DNA from: Actinomadura kijaniata NBRC 14229
Lineage (GTDB): Bacteria; Actinomycetota; Actinomycetes; Streptosporangiales; Streptosporangiaceae
DNA: 54,134 nucleotides
Direction: 5' to 3'
Assembly: GCF_001552175.1 (NCBI RefSeq)
Contig: NZ_BCQR01000071.1
Location: forward strand, 1 to 54,134
The notes beneath the pieces are model-generated. The model did no database searches, was not told the origin of the DNA, and was given only the letters and a program-made list of their open reading frames with translations. Shown here in pieces: positions 43,659 through 51,954 of this stretch. Position numbers and translations under genes: made by a program. The first letter of the stretch is position 1, and every line of letters starts with the position of its first letter.

Positions 43659-43722
43659 GCCGATGCACCGTCCTTTCCTGTGCGAGTCCTGTACGAGTCC
43701 CGTGCGAGTGGCGGGCGGCGGT

Positions 43723-45570
43723 CTAGGAGAGCCGCACCGTCGGGGAGTAGCGGTCGAACCAGGCCGCCAAGTCCAGGGCCCGCTCCAGCAGGCTCCGGCT
43801 GCCCTGGGTGGTCGCGGCGCCGGTCCGCGCGGCCTCGGCGGCCAGCTGCTGCCGGTCGAGCAGCTCGAACACCGGATGCGCGTGGTCGGCGAGCAGCGCG
43901 CGGGCCTGGCGGCGCAGCGCGTCGGCGTAGCCGGGGTCCTGGGTGGAGGGGTAGGGGGACTTGACCCGTTCGACGACCGACCGGGGCAGCACGTCCCGCG
44001 CGGCGGCGCGCAGCAGGCTCTTCTCCCGCCCGTCGAAGACCTTCATCCGCCAGGGCACGTTGTACACGTACTCGACCAGCCGGTGGTCGCAGTACGGCAC
44101 CCGCACCTCCAGGCCGGCCGCCATGCTCATCCGGTCCTTGCGGTCCAGCAACAGCTGCATGAAGCGGGTGAGGTGCAGGTACGACACCTTGCGCATCATG
44201 CGGTCGTGGTCACTCTCGCCAGGCAGCAGCTCGATCCGCGCGGCGGCGGCGCGGTACTCCTCGCGCGCGAACGCGGCCAGGTCGAGCGCCTTCTCCGCCT
44301 CCGGGGTGAAGACCTTCTCGAACGGGTCCACGGTCTGGTCGCCCGGCCCCTGCACCAGCCACGGGAACAGGTCGGCCTCCACCGCCTCGGACTCGTGGTA
44401 CCACTTGTAGCCGCCGAAGACCTCGTCGGCACACTCCCCCGACAGGGCCACCGTCGAGTTCCGGCGCACCTCCCTGGACAACAGATACAGCGAGGCGTTC
44501 ATGTCGCCGACGCCGGGCGGGATGTCGTAGGCGGCCACTACTGCGCCGCGGACCTCGGGGTCGGCCAGCGCGTCGGCGTTCAGGACGAGGTCGCGGTGGT
44601 CGGTCCCGGCGTGGGCGACCAGGTCGCGCACGTACGGCGCGTCCGGGGACATGCGGATGCCGTCGCTGACGAAGTTCTCGGTGTAGCCGCGAAAGTCGAC
44701 CGAGTAGCTGCGCAGCCGCACGCCGTCGCGTTCCAGGCGCCGCGCCGCCAGCGCGGTCAGCACCGAGGAGTCGAGCCCGCCCGACAGCAGCGTGCAGCGC
44801 GGCACGTCCGCGATGAGCTGCCGGTCCACGGTGTCGTCCAGCAGCTCGCGGACCCGCGCCACGGTGGTGTCGAGATCGTCGGTGTGCTCCAGGGCGCGCA
44901 GCGTCCAGTAGACGCGGGTGCGGACTCCCTCGCGCGTGACCGTGGTCACCGACCCGGGCAGCACCTCGCGCATGCCCTCCCAGATCGCGTGGCCCGGCGT
45001 CTTCACGAACGCGAACAGCTCGCGCAGCCCGCCGAGGCCCACCACCGGTTCGGCGAGGGGGTTGGCCAGGATCGCTTTCTGCTCGGACCCGAACAGCACG
45101 CCGTCGTCGGTGGGGTGGTAGAACAGCGGCTTGATCCCCAGCCGATCGCGGACCAGGACGAGTTTCGCGTCGCGTTCGTCCCAGACGGCGAAGGCGAACA
45201 TTCCGTTGAGGCGCTCGGCGACGCTCTCGCCCCATTCCAGGTAACCGCGCAGCACCACCTCGGTATCGGAGTCGGTCCGGAAGTGGTGGCCGCGGGAACG
45301 CAGTTCCGCGCGCAACTCGCGAAAATTGTAGACCTCTCCGGTGTGGACCAGGACCACCGTTCCAGTGTTGGTCTGGGCCGTCATCGGCTGCCGCCCGTCG
45401 GCCAGGTCTATCACGGACAACCTGCGGTTTCCCAGCGCGGCGTGCCGTCCCACCCAGACGCCCTCGTCGTCGGGGCCCCGGGCCGCCATGGTCCCGGTCA
45501 TCGCGTCGACCGTCTCGCGGGCGGTGGTCAGATCGCGGCCGTAGGAGACCCATCCAGCGATTCCACACAT
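43723..45570 (-). CDS. Asparagine synthetase-like amidotransferase (class II, glutamine-hydrolysing)
   Basis: A 615-residue AsnB-type enzyme. MCGIAGWVS gives the N-terminal Cys2 nucleophile of the glutaminase domain; RGPDDEG and GEVYNFRELR follow. The synthetase domain has the PP-loop SGGLDSS near residue 261 and SGECADEVFGGYKWYH. The ATG at 45570 is fixed by the need for Cys2; the longer frame is a false extension. In secondary-metabolite clusters such enzymes often amidate a carboxylate. It is the first gene of a unit with the NRPS, 64 bp upstream of it. Confidence 0.92.
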   Translation of the reverse strand: MCGIAGWVSYGRDLTTARETVDAMTGTMAARGPDDEGVWVGRHAALGNRRLSVIDLADGRQPMTAQTNTGTVVLVHTGEVYNFRELRAELRSRGHHFRTDSDTEVVLRGYLEWGESVAERLNGMFAFAVWDERDAKLVLVRDRLGIKPLFYHPTDDGVLFGSEQKAILANPLAEPVVGLGGLRELFAFVKTPGHAIWEGMREVLPGSVTTVTREGVRTRVYWTLRALEHTDDLDTTVARVRELLDDTVDRQLIADVPRCTLLSGGLDSSVLTALAARRLERDGVRLRSYSVDFRGYTENFVSDGIRMSPDAPYVRDLVAHAGTDHRDLVLNADALADPEVRGAVVAAYDIPPGVGDMNASLYLLSREVRRNSTVALSGECADEVFGGYKWYHESEAVEADLFPWLVQGPGDQTVDPFEKVFTPEAEKALDLAAFAREEYRAAAARIELLPGESDHDRMMRKVSYLHLTRFMQLLLDRKDRMSMAAGLEVRVPYCDHRLVEYVYNVPWRMKVFDGREKSLLRAAARDVLPRSVVERVKSPYPSTQDPGYADALRRQARALLADHAHPVFELLDRQQLAAEAARTGAATTQGSRSLLERALDLAAWFDRYSPTVRLS

Positions 45571-46043
45571 GCCAATTTCCCATTTCTCTCGGCGTTCCGC
45601 ACCGCAATGGCGCGCCGCCCTTAAATGCGTACTGAAACAGCGTCGCCGATCGTTATGGGGCATTCAAGGAAACGGCGTTCACGGCGCCGCCGCCGGGACG
45701 CGCGCGGAACGGCGCGGCCCGGCGGCGGCCCTCCAGTCAGGCGGAGGCCAGGGGCCGCGCGGGCGCGGGCCCGGTCCCGGTCAGGGCTGCGACCTGGATG
45801 GCGTTCGGGGGACGGTATGGTTCACGGTTCTCGCCGGGCCGGGTGCGACGGAAGGGGGCGACCGTGCTAGCTGACCAGCCCAGCGCGGCTAGCTCGCTGT
45901 CGAACGGTCCAGAACATGGTCGCTTCCGTGGTCGCTGGTCGCTGATCGCTGCCGGTAAGCGTTCAATGTAGGAACGGCCCGTGCTCGGGGCGCAACCGTT
46001 TTGCGGTCGGGGGTGTCCCGCCGGCGGGACACCCCCGGCGGCG
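45571..46043. promoter_or_regulatory. Intergenic region upstream of the AsnB-like gene
   Basis: About 470 bp with no convincing gene, separating the broken methyltransferase from the AsnB/NRPS unit and presumably holding the promoter of the latter. Two GCTAGC sites lie near 45867 and 45893. A perfect 30-bp palindrome lies at 46008-46037 and is listed separately. Confidence 0.5.
46008..46037. terminator. Perfect 30-bp palindrome
   Basis: The sequence from 46008 to 46037 is its own reverse complement (arms CGGGGGTGTCCCGCC). It is immediately downstream of the truncated methyltransferase (stop at 46044), so it is likely to act as a terminator. With no loop it could also bind a dimeric protein. 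Confidence 0.6.
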
Positions 46044-46530
46044 TCAGCGAACAGCGCTGAAGATCCAGCCGCGCGGCGGACCGTCGTCCAGGCGCGTCCG
46101 GTCCAGGTCGGCCAGGCCCGACCGCAGCACGCTCCGCCGGCACCGGGTCCGCGCCCCGGCCGCGGCGACCACGGACTCCTTGAAGTCGAGCACGCCGTGC
46201 AGGTCGACCTCGAACAGCCGCACCCCGTCCGGCCAGTCCAGCCGGAAGGCGCGGGTGTCGAGTCCGGCGCCGAGCAGGACCACCTGGTCGCGGCCGGCCG
46301 CGCAGGCCCGCAGCAGTTGGTCGTCGAACAGCCGGGTCCGGATCGCGAAGTAGTGCTCCATCGGATGCCGGATGGTCACGATGGCGGGCTGCTGGCCGTG
46401 CTCGGCGGCGGTGGCCACGAAGCGGGCCGCCAGCGGATCGTGGAACAGCCGGTCGGGCCGGGCGCTCTCGGCGGCGCGCGGCCGCGATTACCAGGGCGGT
46501 GGCGCTCACGCCCAGGGCGGGTACCGTCAT
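46044..46530 (-). pseudogene. Truncated and frameshifted SAM-dependent methyltransferase (PF04072-like)
   Basis: ATG 46530 follows GGAGGGGG. The first frame gives MTVPALGVSATALVIAAAR, then sense resumes one base later as ESARPDRLFHDPLAARFVATAAEHG and continues with MEHYFAIRTRLFDDQLL, VVLLGAGLDTRAFRLDW (motif I) and LFEVDLHGVLDFK. A one-base insertion near 46490 therefore breaks the frame. The protein would end after SGLADLD...GWIFSAVR, about 160 residues, while the family runs to about 270-290. The 3' half is lost at the palindrome. A 19-bp gap separates it from folE. Confidence 0.72.
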
Positions 46531-46549
46531 TGGTCCCCCTCCGGGTCGC

Positions 46550-47122
46550 TCAGCGCAGGCTCGCGGCGTGGTCGGTCAGGACCGCCTGCAGGTCGGGGTG
46601 GCCCGGTCCCCACTCGCCGGTACTGGCGTGGGTCGTGGTCACCGTCGCCGGCTCGCCGACGCCGCGGACCGTCATGCAGCCGTGCTCGGCGGTGATCACG
46701 CAGGCCGCGCCGACGGGGTTCAGCGCCTCCTGCACGGCGTTGGCAACCTGGTGCCCGATGCGTTCCTGCACCTGGAGCCGCCGAGCGTACCCGTGCACGA
46801 CCCGGGCCAGCTTCGACAGTCCGACGATCTGGTCGCCGGGGCGCGGCCGGTAGGCGACGGTGGCGGTGCCGGTGACCGGCAGCAGGTGGTGGGCGCAGGT
46901 CGAGTTCAGCCGGATCCCCGCCACGATGATCAGGCCGGGGTCGTGGGTGGTGCTGAACCGCCGATCCAGGTGCCGGGCGGGGTCGTCGTTGTATCCGGCA
47001 AGGGTCTCGGCCCACGCCTTGGCGACGCGTCGCGGAGTCTCGCGGGTGTGCTCGCCCTCGTCCACGCCGAGCGCGAGCAGCAGGTCCGCGACGGCGTTCT
47101 CGGCCTTGTCCAGGTTGATCAT
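46550..47122 (-). CDS. folE: GTP cyclohydrolase I
   Basis: A 190-residue protein with all landmarks of FolE: STCAHHLLPVTG (zinc Cys76; His78/His79 region), GLSKLARVVHGYARRLQVQERIG and AEHGCM (second zinc Cys, residue 149). It converts GTP to dihydroneopterin triphosphate. In this operon it follows queE by three bases and so supplies the QueD-QueE route, as ToyD does in toyocamycin biosynthesis, rather than only folate. Confidence 0.95.
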   Translation of the reverse strand: MINLDKAENAVADLLLALGVDEGEHTRETPRRVAKAWAETLAGYNDDPARHLDRRFSTTHDPGLIIVAGIRLNSTCAHHLLPVTGTATVAYRPRPGDQIVGLSKLARVVHGYARRLQVQERIGHQVANAVQEALNPVGAACVITAEHGCMTVRGVGEPATVTTTHASTGEWGPGHPDLQAVLTDHAASLR

Positions 47123-47125
47123 CGG

Positions 47126-47875
47126 TCAGTGCCCTCTCTCGTCGCCCCACGCGAGCACGTGGAGCCGGTGGGTGGCGTTGATGCCGTGCCGTGCGGCGGC
47201 CTCGGCGACGACGCGCCAGCGCTCGTCGAGTTCGGCCGTGGTGACGCCCAGGGGCATGACCCACACCTGGCCCGCGGGCCAGTGGTGGGCCGCGGCGAGC
47301 GCCCGGGCGGCCTCGACGTCGGCGGCGGTCGCGCACACGATCTTCAGGTGCGCCTGCCCCGCCCGCGCGGCCGCGGCCCAGCCCCGGTGCAGCGCCGGGT
47401 TCTGGTGCCCGCGGTGCCGGCCGGCGTTGGGCAGCTTGGGCGAGACCACGAAGGTCTCGACGAGCTCGCGGGTCGTCGCGGTGGGCGCGATCGTCCCGTT
47501 GGTCTCCACGTGCAGGAAGCAGCCGCGCGCCCGCAGCAGGGTGAGCAGTTCGCGCCACCCCTCGGTCTCCTGCTGGAGCAGTGGCTCTCCCCCGGTCAGG
47601 ATCACCAGCGCGCCGTCGGGGACGCTCGCGGCGATCTCGCCGGCCGGGGTGTGCCGGATCTCCTCGCGCAGGGTGTAGCGGGAGGAGTCCCAGGTGTAGG
47701 CCGAGTCGCACCAGGAGCACGACAGGTTGCAGCCGCCCAGCCGGACGAACCAGGCGGTGCGCCCGGCGGCCGGCCCCTCGCCCTGGAGGGTGGGGCCGAA
47801 CGTCTCGGCCAGCGGCAGCCAGGTGGCCGCCGAGGGGGTCGGCGACGCGGTCGAGGGTGGGCTCGGCGTGGTCAT
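47126..47875 (-). CDS. queE: 7-carboxy-7-deazaguanine synthase QueE (radical SAM)
   Basis: A 249-residue enzyme. WLPLAETFGPTLQGEGPAAGRTAWFVRLGGCNLSCSWCDSAYTWD includes the CxxxCxxC [4Fe-4S] motif near residues 49-56; ILTGGEPLLQ and VETNGT follow, as in QueE. It rearranges 6-carboxytetrahydropterin to 7-carboxy-7-deazaguanine with SAM and Mg2+. ATG 47875 overlaps the queD stop by 4 bp. The unusual feature is its role in a cluster without QueC in the window. Confidence 0.95.
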   Translation of the reverse strand: MTTPSPPSTASPTPSAATWLPLAETFGPTLQGEGPAAGRTAWFVRLGGCNLSCSWCDSAYTWDSSRYTLREEIRHTPAGEIAASVPDGALVILTGGEPLLQQETEGWRELLTLLRARGCFLHVETNGTIAPTATTRELVETFVVSPKLPNAGRHRGHQNPALHRGWAAAARAGQAHLKIVCATAADVEAARALAAAHHWPAGQVWVMPLGVTTAELDERWRVVAEAAARHGINATHRLHVLAWGDERGH

Positions 47876-48315
47876 CGGACCACCTCGGCGGCGTTGACGT
47901 GCGTCTCGGTGACCCGGACCCGCGTCACCGCGACCCCCCGCCACCCGGCCGCATCGATGCAGTCGTCGGTCACCCGCGCGAGCAGCTCGGCGACGTTCTC
48001 GACCGTCGGCCAGTCCAGCCCCTTGGAGGGCTCGGCCACCCCGAACCGGAACAGCTTGCCGCCGTCCTTCTCCAGCGCCGGGACGAGCGGGTCCAGGTCG
48101 CCGAGCATCGCCCCGTGGTCGAGATGGGTGTCGATCCACTCGCGCAGGTGGCGCTTGAGCGCGCCGAAGTCGACGACGATCCCCTGGTCGTTCAGGTCCC
48201 CGGCGACGGTGACCTCCACCCACCAGGAGTGGCCGTGCAGGTTCTGGCACTTTCCGCCCAGGTGGGGAAGCCGATGGGCGGTCTCGAAGTTGTGGCGTAC
48301 GGTGACCTGGTTCAT
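47872..48315 (-). CDS. queD: 6-carboxytetrahydropterin synthase QueD
   Basis: A 147-residue protein of the 6-pyruvoyltetrahydropterin synthase fold: FETAHRLPHLGGKCQNLHGHSW gives the zinc histidines (H14, H27, H29) and catalytic Cys23; VVDFGALK and DHGAMLGDLD follow, and a late ENVAELLA. It makes 6-carboxy-5,6,7,8-tetrahydropterin from the GTP cyclohydrolase product. It is co-translated with queE and follows the ATP-grasp gene with a 4-bp overlap. Confidence 0.95.
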   Translation of the reverse strand: MNQVTVRHNFETAHRLPHLGGKCQNLHGHSWWVEVTVAGDLNDQGIVVDFGALKRHLREWIDTHLDHGAMLGDLDPLVPALEKDGGKLFRFGVAEPSKGLDWPTVENVAELLARVTDDCIDAAGWRGVAVTRVRVTETHVNAAEVVR

Positions 48316-49232
48316 GTCGCCTCCTGGGACTCGGCGTACCGGCGCTCGACAAGGTCCAGCACGGCGCGGTTGGGGATCTTCTGCACGTCGGGCGGGAGCG
48401 CGCCCCAGCCGGGGACGACGTTGACCTCCATGACGACGGGGCCCTCATCGGTCTCCACGATGTCCACCCCGGCGTAGCTCAGCCCCATCGCCTTGGTCGC
48501 GCGGATCCCGATGTCGGCCATCTCGGGCGAGGGGGTGACGATCTCGATGTCCACCTCCCAGGCCGCGCCGGCCGGAAGCCCGTCGCCGGGGAACGGCTTC
48601 CACGCTTCTTCCCCGGTATGGAACCGCGTGCAGATCGACGGCTCGTCCCCGATGACCAGGACGCGGTGGTCGCCCTCGTGCGGGTAGTAGGGCTGGCAGA
48701 TCAGCACGCCGTACCGGTCGAGCATGGCCGCGGCCCGGTCCCGTTCCCCGCCGGTGATCCCGCCGAGGAACCGTTCCACGTCGATGCCCCGGAACCCGAC
48801 CGACGGCTTGAGGACGATCGGCCCCCACGCGCGGCTTGCCTCCTCCACCTCCGGCAGGCTGCGGACCGAGCGCGTCGGCGGGACGTTGATCCCGTTCAGC
48901 GTGAGCTGGTGCAGCATCGCGAACTTGCTGGCGGTCCTGACATGCACCTCGACCGGATCCAGCATCAGCACGCGAGGGATCCCGGACAGCAGGTGCAGCC
49001 GCTCCACGGTGTCCCGCCAGCCGTCGTGGCCCACGTGCGCCCGGGACAAGATCACGTCGAAGTCGGCGGCGTCCCGTTCGGCGACGGTCGGGACCGTGCC
49101 GTACCGGGTCGCCGCGCAGCCGACGTCGGCGATGTCAAAGACGGTGACCTCGTGGCCCCGGGTACGGCCGAGCTCGGCGATCCCGACGGACTCGGCCTCA
49201 CCTGGCTCCCAGCCGAGAATTCCTAGCCTCAT
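48312..49232 (-). CDS. RimK-like ATP-grasp ligase
   Basis: A 306-residue protein. The N-terminal domain is LGILGWEPGEAESVGIAELGR, the ATP-grasp core has IVLKPSVGFRGIDVERFLGG and LICQPYY, and the last strand AGVDIVETDEGPVVMEVNVVPGW has the Mg-binding Glu and Asn. ATG 49232 after GGAGGG is preferred over 49346. Such ligases join a carboxylate to an amine through an acylphosphate. As first gene of the deazapurine operon it may act on 7-carboxy-7-deazaguanine or a derived acid; this is inference. Confidence 0.88.
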   Translation of the reverse strand: MRLGILGWEPGEAESVGIAELGRTRGHEVTVFDIADVGCAATRYGTVPTVAERDAADFDVILSRAHVGHDGWRDTVERLHLLSGIPRVLMLDPVEVHVRTASKFAMLHQLTLNGINVPPTRSVRSLPEVEEASRAWGPIVLKPSVGFRGIDVERFLGGITGGERDRAAAMLDRYGVLICQPYYPHEGDHRVLVIGDEPSICTRFHTGEEAWKPFPGDGLPAGAAWEVDIEIVTPSPEMADIGIRATKAMGLSYAGVDIVETDEGPVVMEVNVVPGWGALPPDVQKIPNRAVLDLVERRYAESQEAT

Positions 49233-49537
49233 ACACCCTCCAGTGCCGGGAAGTTTCCCTGGAATTACAGGGTCCAACGCAATGTATTCCGATGCCTTGG
49301 GCGCGGCAATAAAAGCCCGGTAATGCCGATGGTGGACCGGTGGCACGTGCCGTCAACCTTCTCAATGTCAACGTTCTAGCAGGTGATGGCCTTGCAGTGT
49401 CTCGCCGGCGGGACGATTGACGGCCCCTGGAATACCTTTCTGTTGCCCTCTCCAATTCGCGGTGTGAGACTCGGTCCGCATGTTCGGATGGTTTTTGGTT
49501 CGCCACGTACGGCGAAAGTCGAAAGGGATGATGCGCG
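49233..49537. promoter_or_regulatory. Divergent promoter region of the cluster
   Basis: The 305-bp gap between the leftward ATP-grasp gene and the rightward hydantoinase-like gene must hold both promoters. It is less GC-rich than its surroundings and includes a 10-bp palindrome, GGCACGTGCC, at 49342-49351, a possible operator. No ORF is supported. Confidence 0.5.
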
Positions 49538-51184
49538 GTGACGAGCGAAACCCTCGACCTGATCGTCGCCAACGGGACGGTGGTCCTTGGAGACGGGCGG
49601 CACCGGCTGGCGATCGGTGTCAAGGACGGCAAGGTGGCGGCGCTGGCACCCGAGGAGCTGATGCCCCCGGCGCGCCGGCGGATCGACGCGCGGGGCCACT
49701 ACGTGCTGCCCGGGATCGTCGACTCCGAGGCCCACCCCGGCTGCTACGTCCCGTTCAAGGACGACATCCGCACCGAGTCGCGGGCCGCAGCCTGCGCCGG
49801 GGTCACCACCTGGGGCATCCAGGCCCCGGTGACCCGGATGGGCACCGAGCCGTTCCACGAGGTGGTGCGCCGGGCCGATGTGGTGTCGTTCCACGAGTCG
49901 TTCCCGGCCGCGCACAAGGTCATCGAGACCTACTCGCAGGTCGACGCCTACCTGACCTACATGCTGGAGACCGACCAGCAGGCCCGCCAGATCCCCGAGT
50001 ACGCCGAGGAGCACGGCGTCACCTCGTTCAAGCTGTACCTGCAGACGCGCAGCCTCAAGGGCATGGCGGACGACGACGACAGCAACTGGCCCTCGCGCCG
50101 GGCCGGTCTCGGCACCGGCATCGACGACGGCACCGTCTACCTGGCCATGGAGCAGACCGCCCACCTCGGCTACCCGGGCATGGTGCACATCCACCCGGAG
50201 AACTGGGAGATCGGCCGGATCTTCGAGGACCGGCTGCGGGCCGCCGGGCGCACCGACTTCGGCGCTTGGACCGACCGCTCGCCGGACTTCTTGGAGGCCC
50301 AGCACATCGCCGCCTACGCCTACCTCGCCAAGCAGACGCCCGGCCGGGTGCCGCTGTACCTCCAACACTGCACGACCGCGCTGAGCTTCCAGGAGGTCCT
50401 CAAGGCGCGCGCCGAGGGTGTGGACCTGTACGCGCAGACGGGGCCGGCGTGGCTGTGGGCGCAGCCCGAGGACGGCCGCGGCTGGCGCATCAACGTCCCG
50501 CTGCGCCGCCGCGAGAACGTCGAGGCGCTGTGGGCCGCGCTCGCCGACGGGATCGTCGACGTCGTCGGCTCCGACCACGTCGTCGGCTGGGAGCCCTCCT
50601 CCTACGAGGAGATGTACAACGCCAACATCTGGGACTGCCGCACCGGCTTCAGCCGGGTCGAGCTGTTCCTTCCCGTCCTGCTATCGGAAGGGGTCAACAA
50701 GGGCCGCATCAGCATGGAACGGCTCGTGCAGGTGAGCTGTGAGAACCCCGCCAAGACCAGCGGGCTGTGGGGCCGCAAGGGCTCACTGCTGCCGGGCTTC
50801 GACGCGGACATGGTGATCGTCGACGCGGGCCGCGAGGTGACGGTCGGCAAGGAGCACCTCAACACCCGCTCCGGCTGGTCGATCATGGAGGGGCACACCT
50901 TCACCGGCTGGCCGATCAAGACCATCCTGCGCGGCGAGGTCACCGCCGAGTGGGCCGACGACTCGCCCGGCATGCGCCCGGTCGGCGACCCGCGCGGCGG
51001 GTACCTGCCCCGGCGGCTGCACGGCACGCGCACCGGCCACGACGCCGCCGAGCCGCCGCGCGTCGCCCGCTCGGGCCGCTGGTCGCCGCCGGTCTTCGAG
51101 CGTCCCGGGTTCTGCGCCGAGACCACCGCGCACACCACCGTGCACACCACCGTCCGGCAGCCCGGCGGCGAGGGGGCCCGATGA
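49538..51184 (+). CDS. Dihydropyrimidinase/hydantoinase-like amidohydrolase
   Basis: A 548-residue amidohydrolase. LPGIVDSEAHPG is the first metal motif but reads D-x-E-x-H (D62, E64, H66) where the family usually has D-x-H-x-H. The rest is conserved: SFKLY with the carbamylated Lys165, VHIHPEN (H217 or H219), LQHCTTA (H277) and GSDHVVG (D346). The 60-residue C-terminal tail is low complexity and Thr/His-rich. Start GTG 49538. Its relatives open cyclic ureides and dihydropyrimidines. It heads the rightward hydrolase unit and overlaps the next gene by 4 bp (ATGA). Confidence 0.88.
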   Translation: MTSETLDLIVANGTVVLGDGRHRLAIGVKDGKVAALAPEELMPPARRRIDARGHYVLPGIVDSEAHPGCYVPFKDDIRTESRAAACAGVTTWGIQAPVTRMGTEPFHEVVRRADVVSFHESFPAAHKVIETYSQVDAYLTYMLETDQQARQIPEYAEEHGVTSFKLYLQTRSLKGMADDDDSNWPSRRAGLGTGIDDGTVYLAMEQTAHLGYPGMVHIHPENWEIGRIFEDRLRAAGRTDFGAWTDRSPDFLEAQHIAAYAYLAKQTPGRVPLYLQHCTTALSFQEVLKARAEGVDLYAQTGPAWLWAQPEDGRGWRINVPLRRRENVEALWAALADGIVDVVGSDHVVGWEPSSYEEMYNANIWDCRTGFSRVELFLPVLLSEGVNKGRISMERLVQVSCENPAKTSGLWGRKGSLLPGFDADMVIVDAGREVTVGKEHLNTRSGWSIMEGHTFTGWPIKTILRGEVTAEWADDSPGMRPVGDPRGGYLPRRLHGTRTGHDAAEPPRVARSGRWSPPVFERPGFCAETTAHTTVHTTVRQPGGEGAR

Positions 51185-51954
51185 GCGGCGCGATCTGGGA
51201 CGACGTGCTCGACGACGTCGACCGGGCGGTGTTCGAGGCCGCGGGCTGGGGGCGGCGCGCCGGGTTCGGCCGACGACCGGTGATCATGGTGATCGACGTC
51301 AACTACAACTTCTGCGGCGACCGACCCGAGCCGATCCTGGACTCGATCCGCCGCTGGCGCTACTCGTGCGGCGAGGTCGCCTGGACCACCGGGATCCCGG
51401 CGATCACGCGGATCCTGAAGGTGGCGCGGCGCAAGCGGCTGCCGGTCGTCTACACCACCAACCCGCGCCGGGCCGACGGCTTCGACCTGGGCGTGTGGAC
51501 GCTCAAGAGCCACCGCAGCGACGACACCGTGGATGTGCGGGGCCACCTGGGCAACGAGATCGTGGCCCAGGTGGCTCCGCGCGAGGGCGACATCCTGCTG
51601 GAGAAGCGCAAACCGTCGGCGTTCTTCGGCACCCCGCTGATCAGCCACCTGACGATGCTGCGCGCCGACTCGCTCATCCTGACCGGGACGACGACCAGCG
51701 GCTGCGTCCGGGCCACCGCCGTCGACGGCATCTCCCACGACCTGCGGGTCACCCTCCCGCACGAGGCCGTGTTCGACCGATCCCGCCTGGCCCACAAGGC
51801 GACCCTGCTCGACCTGCACATGAAGTACGCCGACGTCACCGACACCGCCGACGTCCTGGCCCACCTGGAGGGCCTGGAGACCGGGCTGTTCGACGCGGAG
51901 TTCCCCCCGGCGGCCCTGGCCGCCGGAGCGGCCGCCGAGAGGGCGGCGCCGTGA
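51181..51954 (+). CDS. Isochorismatase-fold amidase (N-carbamoylsarcosine amidase/RutB-like)
   Basis: A 257-residue cysteine hydrolase: catalytic Asp39 in VIMVIDVNYNF, Lys142 or Lys144 in LLEKRKPSAFFGT, and Cys175 in TTTSGCVRATA, the D-K-C triad of the isochorismatase fold. This set, with a preceding cyclic amidohydrolase, matches enzymes that remove a carbamoyl or ureido group. The ATG overlaps the stop of the hydantoinase-like gene. The C-terminus has an Ala-rich tail. Substrate is inferred only. Confidence 0.9.
   Translation: MSGAIWDDVLDDVDRAVFEAAGWGRRAGFGRRPVIMVIDVNYNFCGDRPEPILDSIRRWRYSCGEVAWTTGIPAITRILKVARRKRLPVVYTTNPRRADGFDLGVWTLKSHRSDDTVDVRGHLGNEIVAQVAPREGDILLEKRKPSAFFGTPLISHLTMLRADSLILTGTTTSGCVRATAVDGISHDLRVTLPHEAVFDRSRLAHKATLLDLHMKYADVTDTADVLAHLEGLETGLFDAEFPPAALAAGAAAERAAP

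Noticed and set aside
40710..43964. Long rightward frames opposite the NRPS gene
   Set aside because: The leftward frame has all adenylation, carrier and condensation motifs; the opposite frames have shadow composition.
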